From DAOUBA01 sp034432855 (lineage in GTDB: Bacteria; Chloroflexota; Anaerolineae; B4-G1), in NCBI GenBank assembly GCA_034432855.1, contig DAOUBA010000058.1:7914-71913 (forward strand): DNA of 64,000 nt, read 5' to 3'. Shown piece by piece: positions 1-8,472 of this stretch (position 1 is the first letter of the stretch; each line of letters begins with the position of its first letter). The notes under the pieces were generated by a model. The model saw only the letters and a list, made by a program, of their open reading frames with translations, did not search any database and was not told the DNA's origin. The position numbers were made by a program, and so were the translations under genes.

Positions 1-433
1 TGGTGGTGCTGGCCACCGCAGTCGGGCTGCCGATGGGGTTATCACCGGAATCAAATTGACTCCACACCGAGACGGTGAGCGTGACGGTGTAGACGCCGGG
101 GCGCATGTAGAAATGCGAGATGGCGATCCCGCTGTCGCCGGAGTAATAGTAGGGATCGCCGAATTTGGCGACATAGTCGTCGCCAAAATCCCATTCGTAG
201 CGCCCCTTAAGGAGCATCTGCGTGTCCGTGTAGGTGGTGCCGGTCGCATCGAACAGGACTTCCTCGCCCACACGTATCGTGGAAGCAGGCCGCACGACAA
301 TGCGGGGTACGAGAGCAGAGGCCATACTTTCAGGGCCGTCCGCGGCCGTTGCCGCGCCGGTTAGCCATACGTGGAGCAAGACAATGAAAGCGAGCGGGGC
401 AAGCGTGACTGCCAAAAGCCGGGTGATTTTCAT
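1..433 (-). CDS. Secreted PKD-domain protein, 3' end outside the window
   Basis: The reading frame starts at ATG 433 behind an AGGAGG ribosome site (about 438-444) and stays open to the window edge, so only the first 144 residues are seen. Residues 1-33 form a signal peptide (MKITRLLAVTLAPLAFIVLL then a hydrophobic stretch ending ATAAD). Residues 45-140 read as a PKD-like beta sandwich: VGEEVLFDATGT, then YEWDFGD, then HFYMRPGVYTVTLTV, which are the hallmark strands of that fold. Such domains sit between catalytic or adhesive modules on the cell surface. It lies 70 bases downstream of the beta-helix gene in the same direction and may be co-transcribed. What follows the PKD domain is unknown. 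Confidence 0.75.
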   Translation of the reverse strand, partial: MKITRLLAVTLAPLAFIVLLHVWLTGAATAADGPESMASALVPRIVVRPASTIRVGEEVLFDATGTTYTDTQMLLKGRYEWDFGDDYVAKFGDPYYYSGDSGIAISHFYMRPGVYTVTLTVSVWSQFDSGDNPIGSPTAVASTT

Positions 434-503
434 TTTTCCCTCCTTGCACAATGAAATCTGTTGCTTTATGCACGGTGGCCGCATTCCTCCAGGTAGAGAA
501 GAG

Positions 504-2996
504 CTACGAGCCATTTTTGAGAGCGAGCGGTAGATAAACCCGAAAGATGTCTTTTACGACATAAAACATTTTCGGTGGCGTCTCCGTGCCGTTCGGCGGC
601 GGGGCCGGATCGTAAACCGTCACCGGGAAACTGCCCACCGTGCTCACGTCGGCGGCCCTGATGGTGGCCCTCAAGCGCGTGCTGCTGACAAAAGTGGTCG
701 GACGGTCGCTGCCGTTCCAGCGCACCACGCTATTGGCCGTAAAGCCGGCGCCGTCCACGGTCAGAGTGAAATCGGCCGCCTCGTCCACGTCGAAAAAGGA
801 CGGGTTAATGCTCAACAACGTGAGCGGGGCCGGGCCGTTGTCCACCAGGATTTTGGACGTAAATGGCGCAAGGGTCAGGCTGCCGATCACGGTGTTTTGA
901 TCCAGGTCCAGATATTGCCGGTCGCCCAGGTTGATGACTATTGCCGTCTTGCTGGCGTTGTAAAATATCTTGCCGCGCGAGGGCTCGCCCTGAGGTTGGG
1001 TAAACCAGTTGGTCTTGGAGTGGGCCTCCAGGCCGCTGAACGCCTTCCAGCCGGAGAACGTGTAGCGCGTCCAGGAGGGGCCATAGGCGATGTGATTGTT
1101 CACGTAGGGGTGAAACAGGTAGTTATAGTCCGAGGACACCCAGTTGCTGAGACTGCGCGAGTATATCGTCCAGGCCTTGCTGTTCAGCCCAAAGAGGATG
1201 TTGTTGGCTACGGTCGCGCGGGTCTCGTCGCCACCCAGGCTGATGTGCGCGGCGTACTCGGTGCCGTAGGAGGCATTGTACACCGTATTGCCGACGATGG
1301 TGCCGGTCGAGCGCTGGTAGTTGATGCCGGTGATTGTCGTGCTGATGACGGTGTTGCCACGCGCCTCCACATCACGGGAATAGTGGTCTACGTACAGCCC
1401 CATCCCAAAGGCCGCGCGCGAGGGATGACAGCCGTCCACGTTGCCGGGGATGTCCACGATGATGTTGTTGAGCAATCGGACGTTGTACACTTCGGTCGCC
1501 GAGAGGTTGTCGGTGCCGAACGTCCTGACGCCGCCGCAGTCGGCTTTGGAATAGCAGGACTGGGTGATGAAATTCTTTTCCAGCGTCGTGTCGTGGCCGA
1601 ACACATCTACGCCGTTGTAGCCGATCCGCTCCAGACGATTGTAGCGCAGCGTGTTGCCATAGCCGGAATCGCGTGGGTCATATGTCCTGATCCGAATTCC
1701 GTCGCCGTTCTCGGTGCACTCGTCGCTGGTCTGGCCGCAGCCCATGCCGGATTTGCCCAGATTCTGGATGAGCGCGATGTTGCGGATGACATTATCCTCG
1801 AAGGTGGATTCGGCGAAATAGCCGGTGATGCCGAAATGGTTGGCCCCATCAATGAGGTTGTTCGTGAACGTCATATGATGTCCACCGCGCAACCCCTTGC
1901 GACCGTCGGAGGGCCGCTCCAGCCAACTGCTCAGCCGGACGCCGGCGGAATTCACGTCGCGGATGGTGACGTTGCGCACCGTGATGTGATGATAGATATC
2001 TCGGCTCATCCCGCCCGGCGTGCCGATGCCGTGATTGAACCAGTTCTTGATCTCGAGATTGTCAATGATGATATAGGCGGTTTCCGAGCCGTCGCTGAGC
2101 ATGATGCCCCCATCCCTGATCCGGTTGGGGTCGGGGTCGGTCGCGAACACCACCGACCCTTCGATGTTGGCCGGCGTGCCCGAGTCCGAATACAGGTAGA
2201 CCCGCCGCGTTCCGGCGTCATAGTACCACTCGCCGTCCCGGTCCAGCGTGGCCAGATGGTTGTTGATGAAATACCCCCAGCCGATACAATCGCCCCAACT
2301 GGAGATCAGGCAGGACAATCCTTTGTTCAGCGTCAGCGTGGTGCCGCTGGAGCCGGTGACCTGGCGTTCGAGCATGGACCAGCGGATGTTCTTGATGTGC
2401 ACGATGGCGCCGGTCCAGTTTATGCCGGACGGCAGTTCGTTGTCTACAATCTGGTTGCTGCCGGCGCTGTGGCTGTCCACGAACGAATAGCCGCCGTTGG
2501 CCGTGCCCAGGTTGGGCCAGCGGCCCAGCGTCAAGCGTTGACCATTGCGGAACAACTGGTTGATGCCCAGCGGGAACGCGCTCTCCGGCACGCTGGCCCA
2601 GTAGATTTTGCCCGAGTAGACGGCCCAGCCGGTGATCGGCAGCGAACCGGAGAGGATCGGTTTATTGGCGCATCCCGCCGGGTACGAGCCGAAAGTGATC
2701 GGGGCGTCTGCCGTGCCCGCCCATTTGATGACCAGTTGCTCGGCCCGCCAGGTGTCGCCGCACTTGAACAGCACCCGGTCGCCGGGCTGGAGGTTCAGCG
2801 AGTTGATCTTGGCAATGGTCTTGAACGGCGTTGACTCGGACCGGCCGTTGTTGCTATCGCTGCCGCCCGAACTGGAGACGTAATAGGTCGTCCCGCCAGC
2901 CCGCACAGGCCGGACCGGCATGATGGCGGCGAGCAGGGCCAGCGAGATGACAAACCGGAGGGGAAATCCCAAAATAGAAAAAACGGTCTTGTTCAT
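504..2996 (-). CDS. Secreted right-handed beta-helix protein with IPT/TIG-like domain and YLPLALK tail
   Basis: 830 residues from ATG 2996, chosen over the ATG 15 bases upstream because GAGGTGG lies just before it. A signal peptide (residues 1-34, ending PVRA) precedes TYYVSSSGGSDSNNG and TPFKTIAKI, the usual opening of polysaccharide-lyase-like parallel beta-helix proteins. Repeated short strands with N-rich turns (NNIIV, GNTVI, NNLIDG, YNRLERIGYNGVDV) run to about residue 640. A C-terminal domain (about 715-800) resembles IPT/TIG: LLSINPSFFDVDEAADFTLTV. The last residues are VYLPLALKNGS, a tail shared with other secreted proteins here. Substrate unknown; a polysaccharide lyase or cell-surface adhesin are both possible. 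No catalytic residues can be assigned with confidence. Confidence 0.8.
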   Translation of the reverse strand: MNKTVFSILGFPLRFVISLALLAAIMPVRPVRAGGTTYYVSSSGGSDSNNGRSESTPFKTIAKINSLNLQPGDRVLFKCGDTWRAEQLVIKWAGTADAPITFGSYPAGCANKPILSGSLPITGWAVYSGKIYWASVPESAFPLGINQLFRNGQRLTLGRWPNLGTANGGYSFVDSHSAGSNQIVDNELPSGINWTGAIVHIKNIRWSMLERQVTGSSGTTLTLNKGLSCLISSWGDCIGWGYFINNHLATLDRDGEWYYDAGTRRVYLYSDSGTPANIEGSVVFATDPDPNRIRDGGIMLSDGSETAYIIIDNLEIKNWFNHGIGTPGGMSRDIYHHITVRNVTIRDVNSAGVRLSSWLERPSDGRKGLRGGHHMTFTNNLIDGANHFGITGYFAESTFEDNVIRNIALIQNLGKSGMGCGQTSDECTENGDGIRIRTYDPRDSGYGNTLRYNRLERIGYNGVDVFGHDTTLEKNFITQSCYSKADCGGVRTFGTDNLSATEVYNVRLLNNIIVDIPGNVDGCHPSRAAFGMGLYVDHYSRDVEARGNTVISTTITGINYQRSTGTIVGNTVYNASYGTEYAAHISLGGDETRATVANNILFGLNSKAWTIYSRSLSNWVSSDYNYLFHPYVNNHIAYGPSWTRYTFSGWKAFSGLEAHSKTNWFTQPQGEPSRGKIFYNASKTAIVINLGDRQYLDLDQNTVIGSLTLAPFTSKILVDNGPAPLTLLSINPSFFDVDEAADFTLTVDGAGFTANSVVRWNGSDRPTTFVSSTRLRATIRAADVSTVGSFPVTVYDPAPPPNGTETPPKMFYVVKDIFRVYLPLALKNGS

Positions 2997-3057
2997 AGCC
3001 ACCTCACGCATAAGGTCGTGAACTCGATCTGGGATAAGGTTCTCCCCCAGTTTTCGG

Positions 3058-3216
3058 TCAGCGCCCCCGCAACACCAGCGGCAGGTACACGAACCGGTCC
3101 GTCGGCATCACCCGCACCGTGTCGGTGAGAAACGGCGTGCTGTTCACCATCGCGTTGAGGGTGACGGTGTACCAGACGTAGTTGCGTAGGAATGGCTGAA
3201 TAGTTACCTTGTTCCT
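3058..3216 (-). pseudogene. 3' scrap of a secreted YLPLVLR-tailed protein
   Basis: A 52-codon open stretch ends at TGA 3060-3058 and is closed upstream by an in-frame TGA at 3219-3217. It has no start codon with a ribosome site. The translation ends TVRVMPTDRFVYLPLVLRGR, the same tail as the beta-helix protein downstream and the short secreted protein at 60.3 kb, preceded by a beta-strand-like NYVWYTVTLNAMVNSTPFL. I read it as the remnant of a deleted surface-protein gene lying between the IclR gene and the beta-helix gene. The alternative, a frameshifted small gene, is less likely because nothing upstream continues it. Confidence 0.55.
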
Positions 3217-3229
3217 TCAATATCTCCGA

Positions 3230-4069
3230 TTACTGCAACAAACAGCCCAAACGTTTCGAGATTTCGCAGGCGTGCCTCATCACCACCTCGCCTAGATGGG
3301 GAAGCGTCTCGACGGTCAGCCGGGTTGCCGGCCCCGAAATGCCCAGCGAGGCCAGCACCGTCCCGTCGTACCCCCGGATGGGCGCCGCGATGCATCTGAC
3401 GCCCGGATAGAGTTCCTCGTCGTCCACTGCATACCCCTGGGCGCGAATCTGCTGGCAGTGGGTCCGGAACCGGTCGGGATCGGTGATCGTGGCGGGGGTG
3501 TAGCGCCGAAAATCCAGCCGCTCGATCACCGCTTCGCACTCCTCATCGGGCAAAAAGGCCACCAACGCCTTGCCGACCGCCGTACAGTGAATCGGCTCCC
3601 GCTGGCCGATCTCCGTGTTGACGCTCACTACTTCCGGACTGATCTCCTGGGCGATATAGACTACCTGGTTCTCCATCCGCATGGCCAGATGGACCGTCTC
3701 CCGAGTCTCTTGCAACAATTTCTTCATAGCCGGGCGTGCCTGAAGATAGACGTCGTTGTTGCCCAGAATCCGGCTGCTCAAGGCGATCATTCTCGGACCA
3801 ACCGTGTATTTTCTGGTCTCCGGGTCCTGCTCTACATACCCCCTGGTCCTCAGAATAGACAGCAGCCGATAGACCGTGCCCTTGTCCAGGCCCAGTGCCC
3901 TGGACAATTCGGAGACTCCCATCGCCCGACCGGCATCTGCCAGGGCCTCCAGTAACCTTGTTCCTTTTGCAAGGGAACCGGCACTCACTTTGGTCATCGT
4001 CACGCCCCAGAAGGATTCTTGCTGCCGAGAGGGAGAGGAAAGCGCGATTCTGCAACGGCCACAGATCAT
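3230..4069 (-). CDS. IclR-family transcriptional regulator
   Basis: Start ATG 4069 follows GAGGAGG with 8-base spacing and gives 279 residues; a second ATG at 3997 (255 residues, closer to the family norm) has only a weak site. From that inner Met, residues 8-65 form the winged helix (LLEALADAGRAMGVSELSRA, KGTVYRLLSILRTRGYVEQD) and the rest is the IclR effector domain, including HCTAVGKALVAFLP, GYAVDDEELYPGVRCIAAPI and LGISGP. IclR proteins are small-molecule-responsive dimers that control divergent catabolic operons. It faces the thiamine-enzyme operon across a symmetric promoter region and is its likely local regulator; the ligand is probably a sugar acid (inference). Confidence 0.9.
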   Translation of the reverse strand: MICGRCRIALSSPSRQQESFWGVTMTKVSAGSLAKGTRLLEALADAGRAMGVSELSRALGLDKGTVYRLLSILRTRGYVEQDPETRKYTVGPRMIALSSRILGNNDVYLQARPAMKKLLQETRETVHLAMRMENQVVYIAQEISPEVVSVNTEIGQREPIHCTAVGKALVAFLPDEECEAVIERLDFRRYTPATITDPDRFRTHCQQIRAQGYAVDDEELYPGVRCIAAPIRGYDGTVLASLGISGPATRLTVETLPHLGEVVMRHACEISKRLGCLLQ

Positions 4070-4096
4070 ACCGCAAGCCTCCTCACCCTCTCCCAG

Positions 4097-4161
4097 ATTA
4101 TACAAATATGTTGTGCTATTGTCAACGCTTTATTGACATTTGCAACATAAAGTTATATAAT
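4097..4161. promoter_or_regulatory. Divergent consensus sigma-70 promoters with nested dyad
   Basis: On the + strand TTGACA (4133-4138), 17 bases, TATAAT (4156-4161) drives the thiamine-enzyme operon. On the - strand TTGACA (4125-4120), 17 bases, TATAAT (4102-4097) drives the IclR gene. The two -35 boxes are arms of an inverted repeat TGTCAA-7-TTGACA (centre 4129), nested inside TATGTTG (4107-4113) and CAACATA (4143-4149), centre 4128. Both -35 boxes therefore sit inside the likely IclR operator, so one bound dimer or tetramer would occlude both promoters. All boxes are read directly; the regulator's role is inferred from position. Confidence 0.8.
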
Positions 4162-4218
4162 TGTGAAACAAGATGCCCCACAATGACGCTGCACGCACAT
4201 CTCAAGAGAGGTTCCCCC

Positions 4219-6015
4219 ATGATATTGACCGGTGGCGAAATCGTCGTAGAGTTCCTTGTCCGTCATCGCATCCCCTATCTGGTGGGTATCCCCGGCCACG
4301 GTTGCCTGGGCCTGGTGGATGCGCTGAGAAACTACCCGCAGCAAATCCAACTCCTTCAGGTTCGTCACGAACAGAGCGCCGTCCATCTGGCCGACGGCTA
4401 TTACCGGGTCACCGGCACGCCCCTGGCTGTCTTGACTTCCATCGGCCCCGGCGCGATGAACACGGTGATCGGCGTGGCCTCTTGCTTTGTGGATTCCATT
4501 CCCGTGCTGGTGCTCACCGGCAACGCACACACCCACATGGCCGGACGCGGCGTGCTGCAAGAGATCGAGCGCCGGCATGATGCCGATAGCCTCAGCGTGT
4601 TTGCGCCGATTGCCAAGCGTACATGGCGGCCCTCGCGGGTTGACCGACTGCCGGCCATCCTCCGGCGGGCCTTTATCGAGATGCTCGGCGGGCGGCGCGG
4701 CCCGGTCGTCGTTGACCTGCCGATGGATGTGCAATGCGACAGCGCCGAGGTGCGGGTGGAGGAACTGGCCAGCGTCCGCCCGCCGGGCTGCCCCATGCCC
4801 GACCCGACGTTGATCGAGCAGGCCGGGCGGCTGCTCCTGCAGGCGCAACGCCCCGTCCTGGTCGCCGGAGGAGGCGTCATCGCCGGCCATGCGTGGGACG
4901 AGTTGCGCGCGCTGGCCGAATTCCTCGGCGCGCCGGTGGTGACCACGATGATGGGCAAAGGGGCCTTTCCCGAAGACCATCCCCTTTCCGGATTTCACGG
5001 CGGCTCCAAAGGCACCACCTGCGGCAACGCGCTCACCGCCCGCGCCGACGTGCTCCTGGCCGTCGGCATGCGCTTTGCCGACGAGTCCACGTCTTCCTAC
5101 CGGCATGGCGTGACCTATGCCATTCCCCCCACGCGGTTGATCCACGTTGACCTGGACCCTGCCGAGATCGGCAAAAATTACCCGGCCGAGGTGGGCATCG
5201 TGGCCGATGCCAGGGCCGCGCTGGCGGCGCTGTTGGAGTGGCTGAGAGCCAGTAGCGCCCCACGAGATTACCGCCGCAGCGCCTACTTCGCCGAAATTCA
5301 GCGCCTGCGGGAGGAATGGCTGGCCCGCGTGCGCGAACTCGCCACCTCCGATCACACCCCGGTCACCATCTCCCGCCTGATCGCCGAACTGCGCGCTTTT
5401 CTCCGCCGGGATGCCATCGTCCTTACCTCGTCGGGGAACACCCAGGCCCAATGGTTCCAGGAAGCGATGGTCTATGAACCGCAGACCAACCTGACCACCG
5501 GGGGTTTTAGCACGATGGGCTGGACGCTGCCCGCCGCGTTGGGGGCCAAACTGGCTGCGCCGGAACGCCAGGTGGTCGGGCTGTTGGGCGACGGCGATTT
5601 CCTGATGACGGTGCAGGAACTGGCGACGGCGGTGCAGTACGACCTTCCCGTCGTCTATGTGGTGGCCAACAACGCCGGCTGGATCGCCATCCGCGACCTG
5701 CAGGCGGCCGTCTATGGGCCGGCGCGGGCAGCCGGCGCCGAGTTCCTCAAGGATGGACGCCCTATCTCGCCCGATCTGGCAGCCATCGCCCGCGGCTTTG
5801 GCTGCTACGCCGAACGCATCTCGGCGCCTGAGGAGGTGCGTCCGGCGTTGGAGCGGGCCTTTGCCTCCGGGCAACCGGCGGTGATCGAGGTGCTGGTCGA
5901 GCGGGACTATCCTCTCTCCGGCAGCCCGGCGGTGGGCTGGTGGGATGTGCCGGTGCCCACCTATCTGACCCAACAACGGGCCCGCTATGAGCAGGAACGG
6001 GCCGAGGAACAATAA
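4219..6015 (+). CDS. Thiamine-diphosphate-dependent enzyme (acetolactate synthase/IolD-like)
   Basis: 598 residues from ATG 4219, which has AGAGAGG 8 bases upstream; an ATG at 4183 lacks a site. Three-domain layout of the acetohydroxyacid-synthase superfamily: PYR domain with the cofactor-activating Glu51 (QVRHEQSAVHLADGYYR), central domain (about 190-320), and PP domain with the metal-diphosphate motif GDGDF (457-461) to N484-N485. The family includes acetolactate synthase, sulfoacetaldehyde acetyltransferase, glyoxylate carboligase and the inositol-pathway hydrolase IolD. No regulatory-subunit gene is adjacent and its neighbours are sugar-catabolic, so a carbon-carbon lyase, ligase or hydrolase acting on a keto-sugar intermediate is more likely than branched-chain amino-acid synthesis. 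Substrate cannot be read. Confidence 0.8.
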   Translation: MILTGGEIVVEFLVRHRIPYLVGIPGHGCLGLVDALRNYPQQIQLLQVRHEQSAVHLADGYYRVTGTPLAVLTSIGPGAMNTVIGVASCFVDSIPVLVLTGNAHTHMAGRGVLQEIERRHDADSLSVFAPIAKRTWRPSRVDRLPAILRRAFIEMLGGRRGPVVVDLPMDVQCDSAEVRVEELASVRPPGCPMPDPTLIEQAGRLLLQAQRPVLVAGGGVIAGHAWDELRALAEFLGAPVVTTMMGKGAFPEDHPLSGFHGGSKGTTCGNALTARADVLLAVGMRFADESTSSYRHGVTYAIPPTRLIHVDLDPAEIGKNYPAEVGIVADARAALAALLEWLRASSAPRDYRRSAYFAEIQRLREEWLARVRELATSDHTPVTISRLIAELRAFLRRDAIVLTSSGNTQAQWFQEAMVYEPQTNLTTGGFSTMGWTLPAALGAKLAAPERQVVGLLGDGDFLMTVQELATAVQYDLPVVYVVANNAGWIAIRDLQAAVYGPARAAGAEFLKDGRPISPDLAAIARGFGCYAERISAPEEVRPALERAFASGQPAVIEVLVERDYPLSGSPAVGWWDVPVPTYLTQQRARYEQERAEEQ

Positions 6016-6029
6016 CTTCAGGAGGAGGC

Positions 6030-7100
6030 ATGTCGCCGATTCGCGTGGCCATTGTGGGCTGTGGCCGAATTTCCGATTTGCACGCGCTGGGCTACCGTGA
6101 CGTGGAAGGGGCGCGCATCGTTGCCGTGTGCGACACCAACCGCCGTCGCGCGCAGACGAAGGCCCGCGCATGGGGAGCGGAACGGGTCTACACCGATTAC
6201 CGGCAGGTGCTGGATGACCCGGAGATAGATCTGGTGGAGTTGCTGGTGCCGCACGACCTGCACGCTCCGATGACCGTCGCCGCGTGTCGCGCCGGCAAGC
6301 ACGTCTCGGTGCAAAAGCCGATGGCGCACACCGCTGCGGAGGCCGATCAGATGATCGCGGCGGCCCAAGAGACGGGGGTGGTGCTGCGGGTGTACGAGAA
6401 TTTCGTCTTTTATCCACCGCACGTCCGGGCCAAGGAGATGATCGAGGCCGGCGAGATCGGCGAGCCGCAGATGATCCGCCTCCACGTGAGCACCGGCAGG
6501 AGCAAAACCGGCTGGAAGGTGCCGTTGAGCGCGTGGGCCTGGCGATTCGACGAGAAACGCTGTGGCGGCGGGCCGCTGGTTTTCGACCACGGCTATCATC
6601 TGTTCTCGCTGGCCTATCACCTGATGGGGCCGGTGGAGCGAGTGGTGGCCTGGATTGACCGCTCGCCGGTCATGCCGACCAAATATCTCGACGCGCCGGC
6701 GGTGATGATGTTTCAGTTCAAAGCCCCCCGTCGCTATGGGGTGATGGACTTTGCCCACACGCCCGAGATGGTGATGGAGTCGCTCTATTACAACGACGAC
6801 GACCGGGTAGAGGTGATCGGCGAACGCGGCATCATCCTGGTCAACCGCTGCACGGCCAAAACGGTGGACCTGCCGCCGTTGATGCTCTTTCGGGACGGCA
6901 AAACCACCGCCATCCCCGTGGAACGCTTTGAATGGCACGACAGTTTTGTGGACTGCACCCGGCACCTGATCAAGGTGCTGAGCAGCGGCGGGCAGCCGGT
7001 GCTGGACGGGCCGACGGGCAAAGCGGTGCTCCAGTTTACCCTTGCTGCCCACATCTCGGCCCGCGAAGGCCGCGAAGTGCGCCCGGACGAGGTACGTTGA
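6030..7100 (+). CDS. Gfo/Idh/MocA-family NAD(P)-dependent oxidoreductase
   Basis: 356 residues, ATG 6030 behind CAGGAGGAGG, 14 bases after the thiamine enzyme. An N-terminal Rossmann fold begins RVAIVGCGRIS; the conserved nucleotide-side lysine is in SVQKPMAHT (the usual EKP reads QKP). The C-terminal substrate domain holds FDHGYHLFSLAYHLMG, the position of the catalytic Asp/His pair in this family. These cytoplasmic enzymes oxidise or reduce a ring or chain hydroxyl of sugars, inositols or their acids. The operon context (symporter, dehydratase) suggests the first oxidation of an imported sugar or reduction of a keto intermediate. Exact substrate unknown. Confidence 0.85.
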   Translation: MSPIRVAIVGCGRISDLHALGYRDVEGARIVAVCDTNRRRAQTKARAWGAERVYTDYRQVLDDPEIDLVELLVPHDLHAPMTVAACRAGKHVSVQKPMAHTAAEADQMIAAAQETGVVLRVYENFVFYPPHVRAKEMIEAGEIGEPQMIRLHVSTGRSKTGWKVPLSAWAWRFDEKRCGGGPLVFDHGYHLFSLAYHLMGPVERVVAWIDRSPVMPTKYLDAPAVMMFQFKAPRRYGVMDFAHTPEMVMESLYYNDDDRVEVIGERGIILVNRCTAKTVDLPPLMLFRDGKTTAIPVERFEWHDSFVDCTRHLIKVLSSGGQPVLDGPTGKAVLQFTLAAHISAREGREVRPDEVR

Positions 7101-7119
7101 TGCCGAAAGGAGACGAATG

Positions 7120-8469
7120 ATGAACGAGCAGACGGAAAAACTCTCGGTCAAAACCAAACTGCTCTACGGCGTGGGCGATGTCGGCAATGCCGTCGTCAAC
7201 TCGGCCATTCAGTTCTTTCTGCTGGCTTTCTACACGGACGGCGCGCTCATTGCGGCGGGCTTAGCCAGCACCGCCCTCTGGGTAGCCAAGTTCTGGGATG
7301 CGGTCAACGATCCCTTGTTCGGCTGGATTTCCGACCGCACCACCTCGCGGTTTGGCAAGCGCCGCGTCTATATAATCTTTGGCGCCCTGCCACTGGCTAT
7401 TTCCATCGCCTTGCTCTGGCGCGTGCCCCTCGGCCTATCCGAGTGGGGGTCTTTAATCTGGATTGCCCTGACCTTTGTGCTCTTCGACACGTTGTGGACG
7501 CTGACCAACGTGCCCTACTATGCGCTGACCGCCGAGTTGACCGAGGACTATGACGAGCGTTCCAGCCTGACCGCCTTTCGTATGGTGCTCGGCGTGCCGG
7601 CGTACATCGTGGGCGCTGCCCTGACCCCCTTCCTGGTCGGCCTGTTCGCGGACAAACGGACGGGATACGGCGTGGTCGGCGTGGTCTACGGCCTTCTGGC
7701 TGCCATTGTGCTGTGGATCGCGGCCGCCGGCATTCGCGAACGCCAACAGATCGCCGCGAGCAAGGCCGAAACGCCCCCGTTGCGCACGTTTTTAGAAACC
7801 TTCCGCAACCGGCCGTTTGTGCGGCTGATTGTGGCCTTTTTGCTCGCCAACGTGGCCTTTGCGCTGATCAAGACGCTGCTCTACTATTTCCTCACCTACC
7901 AACTGGACATGGAAAAGCAGGTGTCGGTGGTGATGTTCATCCTGTTGCTCCTGGTGGTTCTGTTTCTCTTTCCCTGGAAAAAATTGTCCGAGCGCCTCGA
8001 CAAGGGGCCGGCTTACGCCCTGGGGCTGCTCATCGGCGGGGTGGCCATGGCGCTGACCTTTTTCCTGCCGCATCGGCCGACGCCCTGGGTGTACGTCATC
8101 GCGGTTTTGGCCGGCATCGGCTTTTCGGCGCAGTGGGTCTTTCCCTGGGCGATGGTGCCCGATGTGGTCGAGATTGACCGGCTGGACACCGGCGAGCATC
8201 GCGGGGGAATGTATTACGGGGTCTGGGGGCTGGCTACCAAACTGTCCGATGCGCTGGGCCTGGTCGCTGCCGGTTGGGTCTTGCAGCTCTCCGGTTATGT
8301 GCCCAACGTGGCGCAGAGCGCCAGCACGCTGTTGGGCATCCGCTTGTTCTTCGGGCCGGTTCCATTGCTCTTTATCCTCTTCTCGCTGCCGTTGTTGTTC
8401 CGGTATCCAATCACCCGCCGGAGTCACGCCGCGCTGTTGGCGAAACTCGAGACGGCCGGGAAGGAGTAA
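7120..8469 (+). CDS. GPH-family sugar:cation symporter (MFS)
   Basis: Two adjacent ATG codons (7117 and 7120) follow AAAGGAGA; the second gives the better 7-base spacing and 449 residues. About twelve membrane helices are visible. The glycoside-pentoside-hexuronide signature is clear: LLYGVGDVGNA at the start, FWDAVNDPLFGWISDRT after helix 2, and RFGKRRVYIIFGALP. Related MelB/UidB/XynB proteins bring in glycosides, xylosides or uronides with Na+ or H+. The gene starts 19 bases after the oxidoreductase stop and is followed after 3 bases by the dehydratase, so this is one operon. A uronide or sugar acid is the likely cargo given the next gene, by inference. Confidence 0.85.
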   Translation: MNEQTEKLSVKTKLLYGVGDVGNAVVNSAIQFFLLAFYTDGALIAAGLASTALWVAKFWDAVNDPLFGWISDRTTSRFGKRRVYIIFGALPLAISIALLWRVPLGLSEWGSLIWIALTFVLFDTLWTLTNVPYYALTAELTEDYDERSSLTAFRMVLGVPAYIVGAALTPFLVGLFADKRTGYGVVGVVYGLLAAIVLWIAAAGIRERQQIAASKAETPPLRTFLETFRNRPFVRLIVAFLLANVAFALIKTLLYYFLTYQLDMEKQVSVVMFILLLLVVLFLFPWKKLSERLDKGPAYALGLLIGGVAMALTFFLPHRPTPWVYVIAVLAGIGFSAQWVFPWAMVPDVVEIDRLDTGEHRGGMYYGVWGLATKLSDALGLVAAGWVLQLSGYVPNVAQSASTLLGIRLFFGPVPLLFILFSLPLLFRYPITRRSHAALLAKLETAGKE

Positions 8470-8472
8470 CGG

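Noticed and set aside
897..2834. 645-codon open frame on the + strand antisense to the beta-helix gene
   Set aside because: No signal or domain, and the opposite frame has a clear signal peptide, beta-helix and tail; GC-rich DNA makes long shadow frames.
2993..3220. 75-codon frame starting MKEQGNYSAIP
   Set aside because: The neighbouring frame ends in the YLPLVLR tail and better explains this stretch.
4153..6417. 754-codon - strand frame opposite the thiamine enzyme
   Set aside because: Composition is arginine/proline/histidine-rich with no fold, and the + strand frame has complete cofactor motifs.
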